Assembly: GCA_017163975.1 (NCBI GenBank)
Contig: JAFFSR010000245.1
Location: forward strand, 77,001 to 141,000
Origin: Anastatus disparis
Lineage: Eukaryota; Arthropoda; Insecta; Hymenoptera; Eupelmidae
DNA length: 64,000 bases
Direction of reading: 5' to 3'
The position numbers and the translations under genes were made by a program. This document shows positions 30,684-40,530 of the stretch, piece after piece. Position 1 is the stretch's first letter, and every line of letters begins with the position of its first letter. The notes beneath the pieces are model-generated. The model ran no database searches, was not told the DNA's origin, and saw only the letters and a list, made by a program, of their open reading frames with translations.

Positions 30684-31089
30684 TATGTGTGTGTATATGT
30701 TAAAAAAATGAACTTGAAACATCGATTTTTTAAATGAATACTCTATCTAAAATTTCCATACTCCTTAATCTTTTGAATATTCAATAATTTTTTTGAATAC
30801 TCATTGTATTCTTTGCATGCTCTTTAATTATTTTGAATATTCATCTTACTCTTTGCATACTCTCTGATTTTTCAAATACTCAACTTACTCTTTGAATACT
30901 CTCTGATTTTTTCAAATATTCATCTTACTCTTTGCATACTCTTTGATTTTTTCGAATACTCCTCTTACTCTTCGCATACTCTGATCAATTTTTAAACTCC
31001 AATACTCTTATAAAACTCTTGCGTACTCATAATACTCTTACAAAACTCTTACCACTTTTTGCACTTTTATTTTAGTGAGAAGCCCCTCG
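28590..31089. mobile_element. hAT-like non-autonomous transposon with 8-bp duplication
   Basis: The ends CGAGGGGTTTCTCACTAAAA and TTTTAGTGAGAAGCCCCTCG are inverted with one mismatch. CAGTGACT flanks both sides (28582-28589 and 31090-31097), and 8-bp duplications are typical of hAT. Sub-ends are rich in AGAGTA.GCAAGAGTA / ATACTCTTTGCATACTC repeats (28600-28785, 30740-31060). The interior is AT-rich with no transposase frame and an (AT)n tract at ~30625-30678. Confidence 0.87.
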
Positions 31090-31097
31090 CAGTGACT

Positions 31098-31666
31098 TAA
31101 AAAATATAATAGAAGGCAAATTTATAGCTTTGCTTATGTACTATATCCTAAAAAAAAAGGCGCAATTCATTATTTTCATGCACCTGTGACTTAAAAAAGA
31201 ACACACACAGTGTACTGCATTTAGAGACAGGTCGCCCCTTTTCCTCTCTTCTAAAAGCAGGTAAATTTTCATGCAATGTCAAAGAAAACGCATAGTAGAC
31301 CAGCACTGCCTAAAAGGTCTGCCCTTTCCCTCTCTTCTAAGAGTAGGTTAATTTTTCTGCGTCCCCAAAATAGAACATACAGTGGGCGGTGCTCTATCCT
31401 TTCCTTAAAAATAAGAAGAGAGAAGGGCTAGCCCTTTCCTGAAAGAAAATACAATTTTTTAAGGAAGGGAAGACTTATACGTATTTTAAATAGACCGGAT
31501 TGTAACACACTTAGTGGAGGGAGACAAGTGTTTTATCCTTTTTCATTTTTTAAACGGGGGGAGGAATTCACATGTATTTTAAATGACACGGATTCTAACA
31601 CACTTGGAAGAGGAGAGGGGGTGGGTTACAACCCGCATGGGCCAGAATGCCTATAGCCTATCTACT
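31098..31666. repeat. Maverick 1 right terminal region
   Basis: Non-coding. Carries repeated CCCTTTCC / CTCTCTTCTAA blocks and two (G/C)GGATT.TAACACACTT blocks, which echo the left end, and finishes with the reverse complement of AGTAGATAGGCTATAGGCAT. Followed by AAGGTT. Confidence 0.8.
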
Positions 31667-31672
31667 AAGGTT

Positions 31673-31979
31673 TACGGAAGCTTTTAGGAGACTTATGTCG
31701 GAATATTCCAGTAAAAATTCCCAACATTTCCCCGAAAGGAAAACGGAGTCTTTTATAAAGCTTCCATGAAATCTTTCGATGCAATGATTCATCAATCCTT
31801 CAACGGAATCTTCCTTGGAAGGTTTACGGATGCTTCTAGGGGTTCTTCGTAAAAAGTTTTCTTTACAATATTTCAGAAATATTTCTTTTTTCTTCCATAA
31901 AGATTCCATACATATTTCAATGAAATATTCCATTGGAATATTTCGGAATATTCCAATGATATCTTTCATGCTGTGTGGG
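31673..31979. mobile_element. foldback/satellite element, right part
   Basis: Resumes the GGAAGCTT / CCATGAAAT repeats of 10690-11146 directly after the Maverick duplication and ends CATGCTGTGTGGG, the inverted partner of 8597-8609. Its sequence at the Maverick target (TTGGAAGG|TTTACGGA) is continuous with the left part once one AAGGTT is removed. Confidence 0.75.
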
Positions 31980-32509
31980 ACCGTCTCTTACGATATTAAA
32001 CATGATTCGTCTCATGCCCTAATTGCTATAAATTCAATCATCGACAACTTAAAACAAAAACATGTTGCGCAAGATCTTGATAAAATCATAACCATTTCCG
32101 ATGGAGCTGCCAGTTATTTTAAAATACATATCAATTCTATGAGCTTCAAAACTCAAAAGTAAACAGAAAATGGCTTTTTTCTGCAACAGGTCATGGTAAA
32201 GGCGCTTGTGACGGTATTGGTGGTTGAGTTAAACATTATGCTACCACGGCTAATCTGTCCAAGAAGAGTGCAGATTTTATTAGAAACGCTGAAAATTTCG
32301 CCACTCACGTGTCAAAATATACTACGTCGATTAACATTCTTGTTATCCACAAGGATGAGTTAGAAGTTTTTCGACAGACAAAAAAAATGGAATGGTTAGG
32401 AAATGCAAAAGAAATTAAAGGTATTCAAGAGATTCAGTGTTGGAAAAGTAAACGAAACCAAATCTACACTGCCGAAACTTTGAGACATGAGTGGCAAGAA
32501 GTAAATTGA
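31980..32509 (+). pseudogene. transposase-like gene of long-TIR transposon copy 1, 3' part
   Basis: Continues the frame cut at 8596: VSYDIKHDSSHALIAI, then IITISDGAASYFK (a second candidate catalytic Asp), a stop and frameshift near 32160, WLFSATGHGKGACDGIGG, a stop, and a final frame to TGA 32509 (AETLRHEWQEV). Separated from its 5' part by 23.4 kb of nested elements. Confidence 0.65.
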
Positions 32510-33425
32510 GAGGTTTTATTCAAATTCGGATTTTTTTATTCACGTTAGTTTTTAATTCATTAATGTTCATTTCTTAATTGTATCGCATATTATTTGTTCA
32601 TTGAAAATTACCAAATAATATATTTTAGTATTTGAAAAATTCACCTTTCAAAATTTAAAATTCAAATTAAAAATTCAAAATTCAAAGTTCAAAATTCAAA
32701 ATTCAAAATTCAAAATTCAAAGTAAATATATTTATTTAAAGTTTCAGCATTTTTTTTTAAACTTTCAATCGTCATAACTTTGGTTCTAATTGATCAAAAT
32801 ATTCGATCCAGGGTTTATTTTGAAGATTATTGTTATCATTTTTGATATATTAATTAATGAAAGCATAAAAATAGTTGTAAGAACACGTAAAGTTGAAAAA
32901 ATAGTACGATGCACCATAGTATCAAGGTATTCAAATCGAAAATATAAAAAAAACGTTTAAAAATTTGTTTAAAAAGAATAAGGCAAAATCGCATATTCTC
33001 ACCTACCCTAAAAGTGAGTATTTTTTATGTATCATATAAAAATTCCAAAAAAAAAATATAGTTTTTAGAAAATTGTGTTTGAAAAAAATCGCTTTTTTCG
33101 GTTTTTTGTAAATAACTCAGTGAGATCAAATTGTATTACAAAAATTGAGATTGCATTTAAAACTAGAAATTTGGAACTTCTCGTTAAAAGAATGCCCAAA
33201 AAGGTTGAAAATTGACGGAGCTATAGTCATTTAAAAGTAGAGGTTCATTTTCAATTTTTGAATTTTCGTTTTTACATCCAACACTAAAATTGCTGTAGTA
33301 AAAAAAAAATTTTTTGAGCATTCTACGAGGTAAATTTTATCTTCATATACATAATAGAAGGTATTTTTTTTACTTAAAAGAAAAAAAATTCGATCAGTGA
33401 CGGCCTGCATGAATCTGAATGGAAT
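32510..33425. mobile_element. right TIR of long-TIR transposon, copy 1
   Basis: From about 32780 it matches the right arm of copy 2 (62930-63535): GATGCACCAT, ACGTTTAAAAAT.TGTTTAAA, TTGACGGAGCTA, and the tip GATC(A)GTGACGGCCTGCATGAA near 33396-33416. The inner part holds ATTCAAAATTCAAA microsatellite-like repeats at 32640-32720. Confidence 0.78.
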
Positions 33426-33975
33426 CAGCCAAATATATTCATACGATTTCTAACAAATTTTAAAATCAAAATTTCAATTCAATTGAATTTACAACACAAG
33501 CTGGTTTCAAAAGAATTTATATGAACAAGATGGCCGCTAAGGCCCGCGTCATGAAATTCATTTCGTTATATAACACGCACCACTGTGTCCACCAATCTCA
33601 ATTATCATTTTTATTTACCGGTCAATCAAAAGAAATTTAATAAAGAAATTTTCATTAAGATAATCTAATGATTTACTCGGTCAACGAAATCGTTGAACAC
33701 GTGGTCACGATTTATCTCTTTTTACAACAAGTTCTAATTCTAAATTTTCCACTAATTATAATTAAATTTCACCACAAATAACTATTCTATTTTTGTTATT
33801 TAACGACGTCACAATCACTTTAAATTTTGTTTGACACGCCGGCACTGAATGTACAAGTTTTAGTCGGTGAGAGCCGTTAATTCACAATAAAATCTTTATT
33901 GATTTGGATTACAGTCCACTCCCGGTTGTAGAAGTCGTTGACGAACAGAAAAATCGGTCGGTGATGGCGACAATC
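33426..33975. other. non-coding stretch before SINE
   Basis: No reading frame supported. Contains an AATAAAATCTTTATTGA polyadenylation-like segment at ~33887 and could be a fragment of a retroelement; I cannot name it. Confidence 0.35.
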
Positions 33976-33988
33976 AGGTCTACGATGG

Positions 33989-34375
33989 AGCCGGTCTGTG
34001 GCACAGTCAGTAGGAGCGTTGGATTCGTATTCTTGGGGAACCGAGATCAAATGCCGCTCTCGGCTGTTTTTCAAACGAGCACCTCTGTTTCATGTGCTTT
34101 GTACGCAGAACACACTTACGAGCTCCGTCGCTAAGGGATGAAAAAGTGCAGTTGTAAAAATCAACTGACCTTGCGTCCCAGTGGACCGGGGTTTGATTCC
34201 CTAGGAAAAATTAGAAAAAATAATTTTCGAAGTTTTTCCGAGGGAATAAACCCGAAAAACACAAAAATATACAAAAAAAGTCCCAATGGGCAAATACCTG
34301 GTCATGGCCAAAGACAAGAAAACCAAATATGGTTAATAGTCAAAAGGCCAATTAAAATTATAAAAAAAAAAAAAA
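33989..34375 (+). mobile_element. second tRNA-derived SINE, 13-bp duplication
   Basis: AGGTCTACGATGG at 33976-33988 recurs at 34376-34388. The head has TGGCACAGTCAGTAGGAGCG and GGGAACCGAGATCAAAT; a second B-box-like GGGGTTTGATTCCC follows at ~34189. Ends in poly-A. Different family from the SINE at 24539. Confidence 0.82.
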
Positions 34376-34388
34376 AGGTCTACGATGG

Positions 34389-34411
34389 CGGTGATGGACC
34401 TCAGGGTTGTA

Positions 34412-34447
<36 letters not shown>

Positions 34448-35020
34448 GCACGAAAAGCAACTAGTCGGCATCGGCTGCGGAAATTGGATTTGTTGGAGGA
34501 TCTGGTTTGCGAAATCATCCTCTGAAAATTCTTTCTGCTCCACAATCGACTCCGTTGTACACCCAATGAACAACCAATTTCTACATAGCTCCTCAAAGAA
34601 CGCACGACAAAAAAAAATAATTTTCAAAATTTCTCTTTAGCGATTATAAAGTTCCGATATGGCACGAGGACTGTGATCGAATGAATCCCTTTAATGGTCA
34701 CTTCCTTCTTCTTCAGTCTATTTCTCCCTCTTCCTTATCTTCTATCTCTTTTTATTTTTTATTTCTTCCAATGGCTAATCAGTTGTCCAAATAACTACTT
34801 CTGATTAGTAAATTTTGCTTTCTGGTCCTCGAATGTAAGCCTGCAACCTGCGCGCCACCTTTCCTGCGGGAAATTTAATCTATAAATTCCTCTTTTATTC
34901 GTGTTCTTTTTTTCTTTTCCTCTATTCATTAAAGAGAGAGAGAGAGAATACTTGCAGGTATAGATGTCTATGTATATATATAGATATACATGATTATACA
35001 ATAGGATATTTTGCGGTTGC
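34389..35020. other. low-complexity stretch
   Basis: (CT)n at 34412-34446, (GA)n near 34933-34948 and TATA-rich sequence. The frames seen in both directions are translations of these tracts. It replaces the missing C-terminal half of the Maverick 2 capsid gene. Confidence 0.5.
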
Positions 35021-35781
35021 TTATGTTAAAGCATTGACATGGGTGAGTAATATTCCTGGGCTAATTTTCACACAGCGTATCATCAAAGAGGCTTCTTTTA
35101 TACTAACACTAAAAGTATCATTTTCGGAAGCATCCATAAGACAAAATGCATCGTCAATTCGAACAAGTCGTACTATTAGTTCAACACCATTCATTAAAAA
35201 TTTATTTTGATTAAAAACGTCACAATATAAATGACCTATTAAATCTATTGTTTTTAAAGTTTCCGTATAATATGATCGGTTTAATAGTCCATGATTAGCT
35301 TCACCACCAGCGCACCCCACGTTTGGTAGAGCTTCCATTTTTCCAATAGTATTGAGATACCACAGAGACTTTGTTAGATGTGAATTCATTGCAGCGCTTG
35401 AGTAATTTAATAATGTTTCGATATATGCTCTGTATGGGTAAGCATTATTTGGTGGTGAGACAAGTTTTTAATTAAAGAATATATCAATCTGATTAAACAG
35501 TGAATGAAGAAAATTATTAACAGGTCCTACTTTACTATTTTCAGTGGGAATATTTGGTATAATTTGTACACGCACAATTAGCATTGTGTGTGCTAGATCG
35601 ATATAATATAATCTTCCTCTCCAGGTATTACAAATTCAATTGGTCCGTCTTCGGTAAGCGATGACACTGGTTTATATTGAATAAATTGTAAAGATTCTAA
35701 AAATGTTTGAGTTAATGGAAGCGTAAATAAGTCTTATTCTGATTTCATGCATTCGCATGAGTTTGCATGTAAGAACGTCAT
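35021..35781 (-). pseudogene. Maverick 2 major capsid protein, N-terminal half, decayed
   Basis: From ATG 35781: HANSCECMKSE, a TAA at codon 16, DLFTLPLTQT, PIEFVIPGEEDYI, a frameshift near 35605 into DLAHTMLIVRVQIIPN and VGPVNNFLHSLFNQID, another stop, then YPYRAYIETLLNYSSAAM, FLMNGVELIVRLVR, and an end at VKISPGILLTHVNAL. This is the capsid family I know from C. elegans F54H12.2-like proteins. The C-terminal half is absent. At least two stops and one frameshift; not functional. It belongs to a different lineage from the Maverick 1 capsid. Confidence 0.8.
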
Positions 35782-35854
35782 CCTGTTTTTCTAGTTAGAT
35801 CCAAAAATATCTGTCACACTGCGTAAAGCTTGTATTTTCTTTTTGCTAACTCTT

Positions 35855-36291
35855 TTACGTTTTCGAATACCACCTTTTTTTTATAACACTTCGTTTTCTT
35901 TTGACTTTAGTACGAGCTGCTGAGCGTCTTTTGAAAGACTGACACTTCCGCTTGGCAACATGACGTTTATATCCAGAACCCTTTATCATTTCAGAGATTT
36001 CATCAACTGCTTTCTTCTTGAGATTTTGACTCGATTCATGCATTCTCGTATTTACAGACTGTTTGAAATTTGTACCATTGTTGGTAACATCGTCTAGTAC
36101 ATGCATACCTGCGCGAACAACTTCTTTACCGACTGCTTTTGCTCCAGTGGTAAGATAAGGTAAAATTCTTCGAAAAAGACCTCCTAGAAAACTTCCTATA
36201 CTATGTCCACGTTAGTAAAGTAACCGTTAAATACCCGATGGATTCCACCACCGCCAATCTACTCGGAATAATAAGCTATGTGATGAGACAT
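35855..36291 (-). pseudogene. Maverick 2 minor virion protein (basic, Gly-rich), decayed
   Basis: From ATG 36291 (MSHHIAYYSE, then TAG and GGGGIHRVFN), frameshifting near 36210 into RGHSIGSFLGGLFRRILPYL, TTGAKAVGKEVVRAG, then MHVLDDV, MIKGSGYKRHVAKRK and a Lys/Arg-rich C-terminus. The order of Gly-rich amphipathic segment, KAVGKE motif and basic tail is typical of Maverick minor virion proteins, loosely comparable to adenoviral cement/core proteins. Overlaps the 3' end of the penton gene by 16 bp. Confidence 0.7.
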
Positions 36292-37148
36292 ATTTTAAAA
36301 TTATGATTACGTTTAAAGTGAAGCGTAACCATCAACGTCTCGTACTCAAATGGTATACGACGTTTGTGTTGATCCCTTATATCTAAAATAATATTCTGAA
36401 AAGTGTTATTAAGTAAAGGGATGTAATTTATAGGTGGAAACAGTTTCACTATGTTAGATCCAAATATATACTTTGTATTATTAAATGTGACTATACGTAA
36501 CAGTGAAGCTTGAGTACCTCCCACTGTGTAAGGCATGCATATATTTGTGTAAATGTAGAATTGATCGGGTATTGCTCTTGAAAAACATACCGGTCTATCA
36601 CCGATAACTGTTACTCCCTTTGTGCTGTCCTTAATTTTCTTTGCTTTCAAAGTAATAATAGCGTTTTTGCTATAAAATTCGTTTTCAAATTCGAAAACAT
36701 TTCTGAGCTTTTCATTTATCTCAATATAATATATTTCTTCACACTCATATATTCGCTGTATCACGTAAAATCCTTTTCTTTTCTTCGAGGCATCAAATAC
36801 TATATGCTTATTAATATCGCCAGCATGGTTATTTATTGCTCGGGCCAATTCACCAATACTTTCATATACTCCAGAGGAAAATGAACATTTAAATTGTTTT
36901 ATGTTTCCCACATCCCTAATATTTTGAGAAAGTTCTTCACTATCTATATAAAAGACAAACTTTGCTTCAGATTTTTGAATGTGTAAAATAGAACTGGGTA
37001 TATGAATTTCAGTCAATCCAACACTCCAATCACCATGTAATCGTATCTTATGCGATAAGTGTGTAGTAAAGCAAGATGTTGTGTTATCTGGAAAGTATTT
37101 CATACTACTGTTACTGGGAAGAATCAAGTGAAAAGCATCCTCATCCAT
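36276..37148 (-). CDS. Maverick 2 penton-like minor capsid protein, intact
   Basis: 290 residues with no lesion. It opens FHLILPSNSSMKYFPDN and has the early strand WSVGLTEIHIPSS, a central block VIGDRPVCFS, IYTNICMPYTVGG, and the C-terminal jelly-roll signature YIPLLNNTFQNIILDIRD, with FEYETLMVTLHFKR. This is the vertex-protein family of the second Maverick lineage. The ATG is 3 bp beyond the integrase stop. It is the only full-length gene in this otherwise wrecked element. Confidence 0.78.
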   Translation of the reverse strand: MDEDAFHLILPSNSSMKYFPDNTTSCFTTHLSHKIRLHGDWSVGLTEIHIPSSILHIQKSEAKFVFYIDSEELSQNIRDVGNIKQFKCSFSSGVYESIGELARAINNHAGDINKHIVFDASKKRKGFYVIQRIYECEEIYYIEINEKLRNVFEFENEFYSKNAIITLKAKKIKDSTKGVTVIGDRPVCFSRAIPDQFYIYTNICMPYTVGGTQASLLRIVTFNNTKYIFGSNIVKLFPPINYIPLLNNTFQNIILDIRDQHKRRIPFEYETLMVTLHFKRNHNFKICLIT

Positions 37149-37150
37149 TT

Positions 37151-38291
37151 TTAAAGGTAAGTTAATTCACTCGCGTTTATCCAAGAATTGAATTTATCAG
37201 GATACCCATATCATTTAACGAGTACTTGTTTAATTCGACCACGGCCTTGGCTACGTATTACACGCTCAATCTTAAACATTTGTTTTAGCTAAACGTTTTA
37301 TTCCAACTTTAAACAACTCTTCAGGATAGAAAATTCCATCAATATTTTTCCCATTCAAATCTGACAACTCGTACGTGTAAAGCTGTTGCCGTCTAGATAT
37401 ACTAGAAATTTTAAAAATTTCTTTGCTGTAATTTTTCTCGTATTCTTTTCAAAGTTGCCTTTTGTACGACTGATGCGAACATAGGAACCCACTATGTATA
37501 TAGGCGAGTGAGACGGTTTTCTTTGACTAAGACCTCTTTTCTCTAAATTCATTCTTGCTTTAGAAGCGTTATAAATTATCACTTCTGCTGGTATCATTCT
37601 AATTCCACTGTGTGAAGTATGATTGTATGCTTTCACTATGTTTTATATGACATCTATGTATCTATGAGTATTCTTATGCGTAAAATATCGAAATATACGT
37701 TCTTTAAGTGTGCGCTTTGAATGCTCTCCTACAGCTGCCTTGACATCAGGGTTTCGTACTGTACGAAATTTTTTATCTCGCTTTTTCAAGTAATCTTGAA
37801 AGTTTGCATCTGTAAATTCTTTTCCTTTGACGGATTGAATAGAGATAGGATATCGAGCGTTTGATCTTTCGAGAATTTTGTCAAAAGCGTTGGCAACACT
37901 GCTTACACTTTTATTGCGAAGAATTTCTACCCAAGCATATTTGCTAAGCACATCTTTAACAACAATTGCGAAGAATTTCTACCCAAGCATATTTGCTAAG
38001 CACATCTTTAACAACAAATAAGTAACAATATTCATCGTTATATTCTTTGAAAGATTGAACATCGCATAAGTCTATTTTCCAAAAATCATCAATATTTGTT
38101 ACATTATATCTTAATCTTGGAAATCTTCGACGAATAGGTTTGTGCAACGTATAAACGTCTTGATTACTTAACCATTCGTAAATCTTAGTGTTTCCACATT
38201 TGTTTCGCGCAACATTTACCCGAATTAAATTACGCGCGCCAGCATAACCGGCCTCGTGTGAAGTATCATAATATATGTTTTATAAAGACAT
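37151..38291 (-). pseudogene. Maverick 2 rve integrase with chromodomain, heavily broken
   Basis: From ATG 38291: MSL, TAA, NIYYDTSHEAGYAGARN, IYEWLSNQDVYTLHKPIRRR, catalytic Asp in WKIDLCDV, KYAWVEILRN, QSVKGKEF (the second catalytic Asp replaced by Val), and a Glu in VGEHSKRTLK. Then a frame broken near 37640, a C-terminal YELSDLNGK segment, TAA, and a chromodomain (FKIERVIRSQ, VLVK, TGA where Trp is expected, YGYPDKFNSWINASEL). A 52-bp tandem duplication at 37914-38017 shifts the frame. Inactive. Confidence 0.82.
37914..38017. repeat. exact 52-bp tandem duplication inside the integrase pseudogene
   Basis: 37914-37965 is identical to 37966-38017 (starts TTGCGAAGAATTTCTACCCA). 52 is not a multiple of three, so it breaks the frame and makes LSKYAWVEILRN appear twice. 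Confidence 0.95.
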
Positions 38292-38369
38292 TTTTTAGAA
38301 GCTGAAATTTTTTTACTTTTCCTTAGTTGAACCTTTTTTATTTTTATTTCTAGTAGTATTGTATTCGTA

Positions 38370-38955
38370 TTAAGATTGTAACTCTTTTTCCAAATCTTCT
38401 AAGTCAGTTGAATTTTTTCGCTTGCGATTTCTATTATAAGGTTTATTAGGTTGTAAAAGTTTATAGGAATATAATACATCTGTATTACCAATAAGTTTTG
38501 CTGGTGTTTCTGATAAGGATAAAGATCTTGTAATTTGTGTTCTACCAGGAGGAGCAGGAACGGAATTTGTCCTTTTTCTTTCTACAATGTCGTTAACTAA
38601 TTCTATAATATTCGAATTTGGAATAACACTGCCCTCTACTGTAACTAGTCCTATATTATCCCATTTCATGAGGTTTTCGACAGCGTTTTTTCCAATAGTT
38701 AAGTAACAGACATGCACCCCTCTTTTAACTCTTTGAAACATTTTCAAGAATAATTTTATCCGTGAGCAGCGTTGCTAGCGTTGCTTCCGTCTCTTCGGCT
38801 TCATGTTTCGTATCATTTGCATTTTCGTGTCGTTCTACATTTTTGAAATGAAGATATTTTTGGAGGATTTGCATGTATTTTTGATACTTTTTGCGTTCAT
38901 CTGTAATACTTTTGGAAAAAAGGATAGCGTGCAACTCAGCATTTAAACTTGACAA
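38370..38955 (-). pseudogene. Maverick 2 conserved protein (coiled coil plus IIELVNDIV motif), frameshifted
   Basis: The frame 38955-38725 (MSSLNAELHAIL, Lys/Glu-rich) and the overlapping frame 38747-38370 (YLTIGKNAVENLMKWDN, IPNSNIIELVNDIVERKR, then APPGRTQ) are joined by one frameshift near 38735. The C-terminal part resembles a Maverick family with WN...I..SLVPGSNI.DLVND and a P.G motif, the positional counterpart of the WDDP protein of Maverick 1. Ends with a basic NLS-like KPYNRNRKRK. Function unknown. Confidence 0.6.
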
Positions 38956-39110
38956 GTTGTGACCCTTGGTTTGGACAGTGTGCTCTATTTCAGAATTCTC
39001 GTGCTTTTGTTTCGTTGAAAGTAAACCTCTTTCCTATTTATCTTCGGATATTATGACTATTTTCCGCGTGTGCTCCATCACGTTTAGAAGTTAATTGAAC
39101 CAAATATTTT

Positions 39111-39371
39111 TTATACCAAGGCGCCTATGATTGGTGCCAACAGCAGCGGTAAAAAACTTCCTCCATTTTGAATGAAGACAAGTTTTTTCTGATTCCAATT
39201 AGTACTAAGCTTACTATTGTTGCTCTTCCTATCTTTTTACGTTACTAGTTTTCGCAACACGTGTTTGTATTTTTTTAGTTGTTCTTTTTGTAAATTTTTT
39301 AATTTTTCGGTACCATGTAACACGTTCAGGGCACAATGACATATACACTTGATTAAATTTTTATCAGACAT
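39111..39371 (-). pseudogene. Maverick 2 small basic protein with hydrophobic tail, one stop
   Basis: 87 codons from ATG 39371 (MSDKNLIKCICHCALNVLHG, then LQKEQLKKYKHVLRKLV), one TAA at codon 45, then KKLVFIQNGGSFLPLLLAP. The pattern of a Cys pair, basic helix and GGFL..LLAPIIGAL ending recurs, to my recollection, next to packaging ATPases in Mavericks. Possibly a core or membrane-associated virion protein. Confidence 0.6.
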
Positions 39372-39532
39372 TTGAAGTAAGGCTACTCGTCAATGACTGT
39401 CTGAATGATAGAGTGCGTTTAAAATCGCGATACACTTTTTATTGAAGTTTGGCGGTAAACAGCTACATTGTCCTCAGATCTGATTGAGTTTCTTCTTCTT
39501 TCCACATTTCTTCAAAGTTACCGCAGCTATAG

Positions 39533-40250
39533 CTATATTAGTACTGATGGTGATTCTTTCAGAGTTTCTTTTTTATATTTGTGATCTGAGCGGAATTCCG
39601 AATGATACTTTGGTGAGTATGCGTATTGTGTTTTATCGTCCGGAAATATGCATATGCGAAATCGGTATTCTTCCTTCGCACTCTGTTCCAAGTCCAAGAA
39701 AAGATAGCCGTGTGGCCCATGCATGCTATCTAAATAGGCTTCTTGCAAAAATTTCAGATCCTCAGGGTAAACTTACCAAGCAAGATATTAAATTTGAGCT
39801 TGATCTCGTGGATTTTTAAAAATAACGATATAATTAGCATTTAATAAAATATCTCTTTGACCAGTACCTTTGTGAAAAAGATTTTGAGTGATAAAAATAA
39901 CGCTAATATTTTTATGATGACTACCTTTTGTTAACGAATCTAGAATAAGATTGTTGGAACATTCGCGCATCAAGTCGTCTATAATAATAAATTTTTTCTT
40001 TTCGTTGCCGTTGGAATAGTCCGAGAGTTGGGCAATCCTTCGCTAAATTCCATAGGTTGGTGAGATGGTGTTTTAAATTCGTTTCGGTATGTTTCTTGCC
40101 ACTCTGCGTAATAAAATAAAATCCCATCAAATGCGACATCGCGAATATTTAATAGCTTCGCGAGAAATCATTTAACGAATACTGTTTTACCACAAACCGT
40201 AGGTCCACTAACGATACATGTAAGTGGATGTTAGAACCGTGTATCCCTCT
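39533..40250 (-). pseudogene. Maverick 2 packaging ATPase, decayed
   Basis: Walker A SGPTVCGKTVFVK at about 40173-40211, a TGA directly after it, FDGILFYYAEWQETY, then after a frameshift near 40000 Walker B (IIIDDLMRECSNN) and FTKG-like SLTKGSHHKNISVIFITQN, ILLNANYIVIFKNPRD, and a last segment LQEAYLDSMHGPHGYLFLDL in another frame. Several stops and frameshifts. First of six collinear minus-strand genes 40.25-35.0 kb. Confidence 0.82.
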
Positions 40251-40530
40251 TGCAAGTTTCGTTCATACTGTTTGCTTCACACCTGAGCTTGATATATTTA
40301 ACGCAAGACGGTCAACGCACAATGAGATTTATGAGAATTTTGTTTCAAAATGCAAGAAGTGGCTCAATTTTTAATCAATCTTGGTAAATTTTTTTTAAAA
40401 TCGAGCAACAGATTGTACTTAAACGAAACATTCCAAAAATAACGATTTCACAAACAAAAATGGGTTACACAAACAAAAAAACGAGTGAAATCTTTGTTTC
40501 TCTTCCTTGCAGCTTATAAATAAACCAGTA

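Larger units (their letters stand above)
11153..31666. mobile_element. Maverick 1: complete Maverick/Polinton element
   Basis: A 20.5-kb element between perfect AAGGTT duplications. The first 29 bp (AGTAGATAGGCTATAGGCAT...) are the exact reverse complement of the last 29 bp; beyond that the two ends share only short blocks (GTGTTAGAA.CCG). It carries the full Maverick set: DNA polymerase B, integrase, packaging ATPase, protease, major capsid, penton and accessory proteins. Subtracting the SINE and the hAT-like insertion leaves ~17.5 kb, a normal Maverick size. Lesions: polymerase stop, integrase TAG, ATPase and capsid frameshifts. Confidence 0.93.

Noticed and set aside
34138..34640. Overlapping frames on both strands around (CT)n
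   Set aside because: Products of SINE and dinucleotide tracts, no protein-like composition.
39484..39819. Plus-strand 111-codon frame
   Set aside because: Antisense of the decayed Maverick 2 ATPase, whose minus-strand translation has family motifs.
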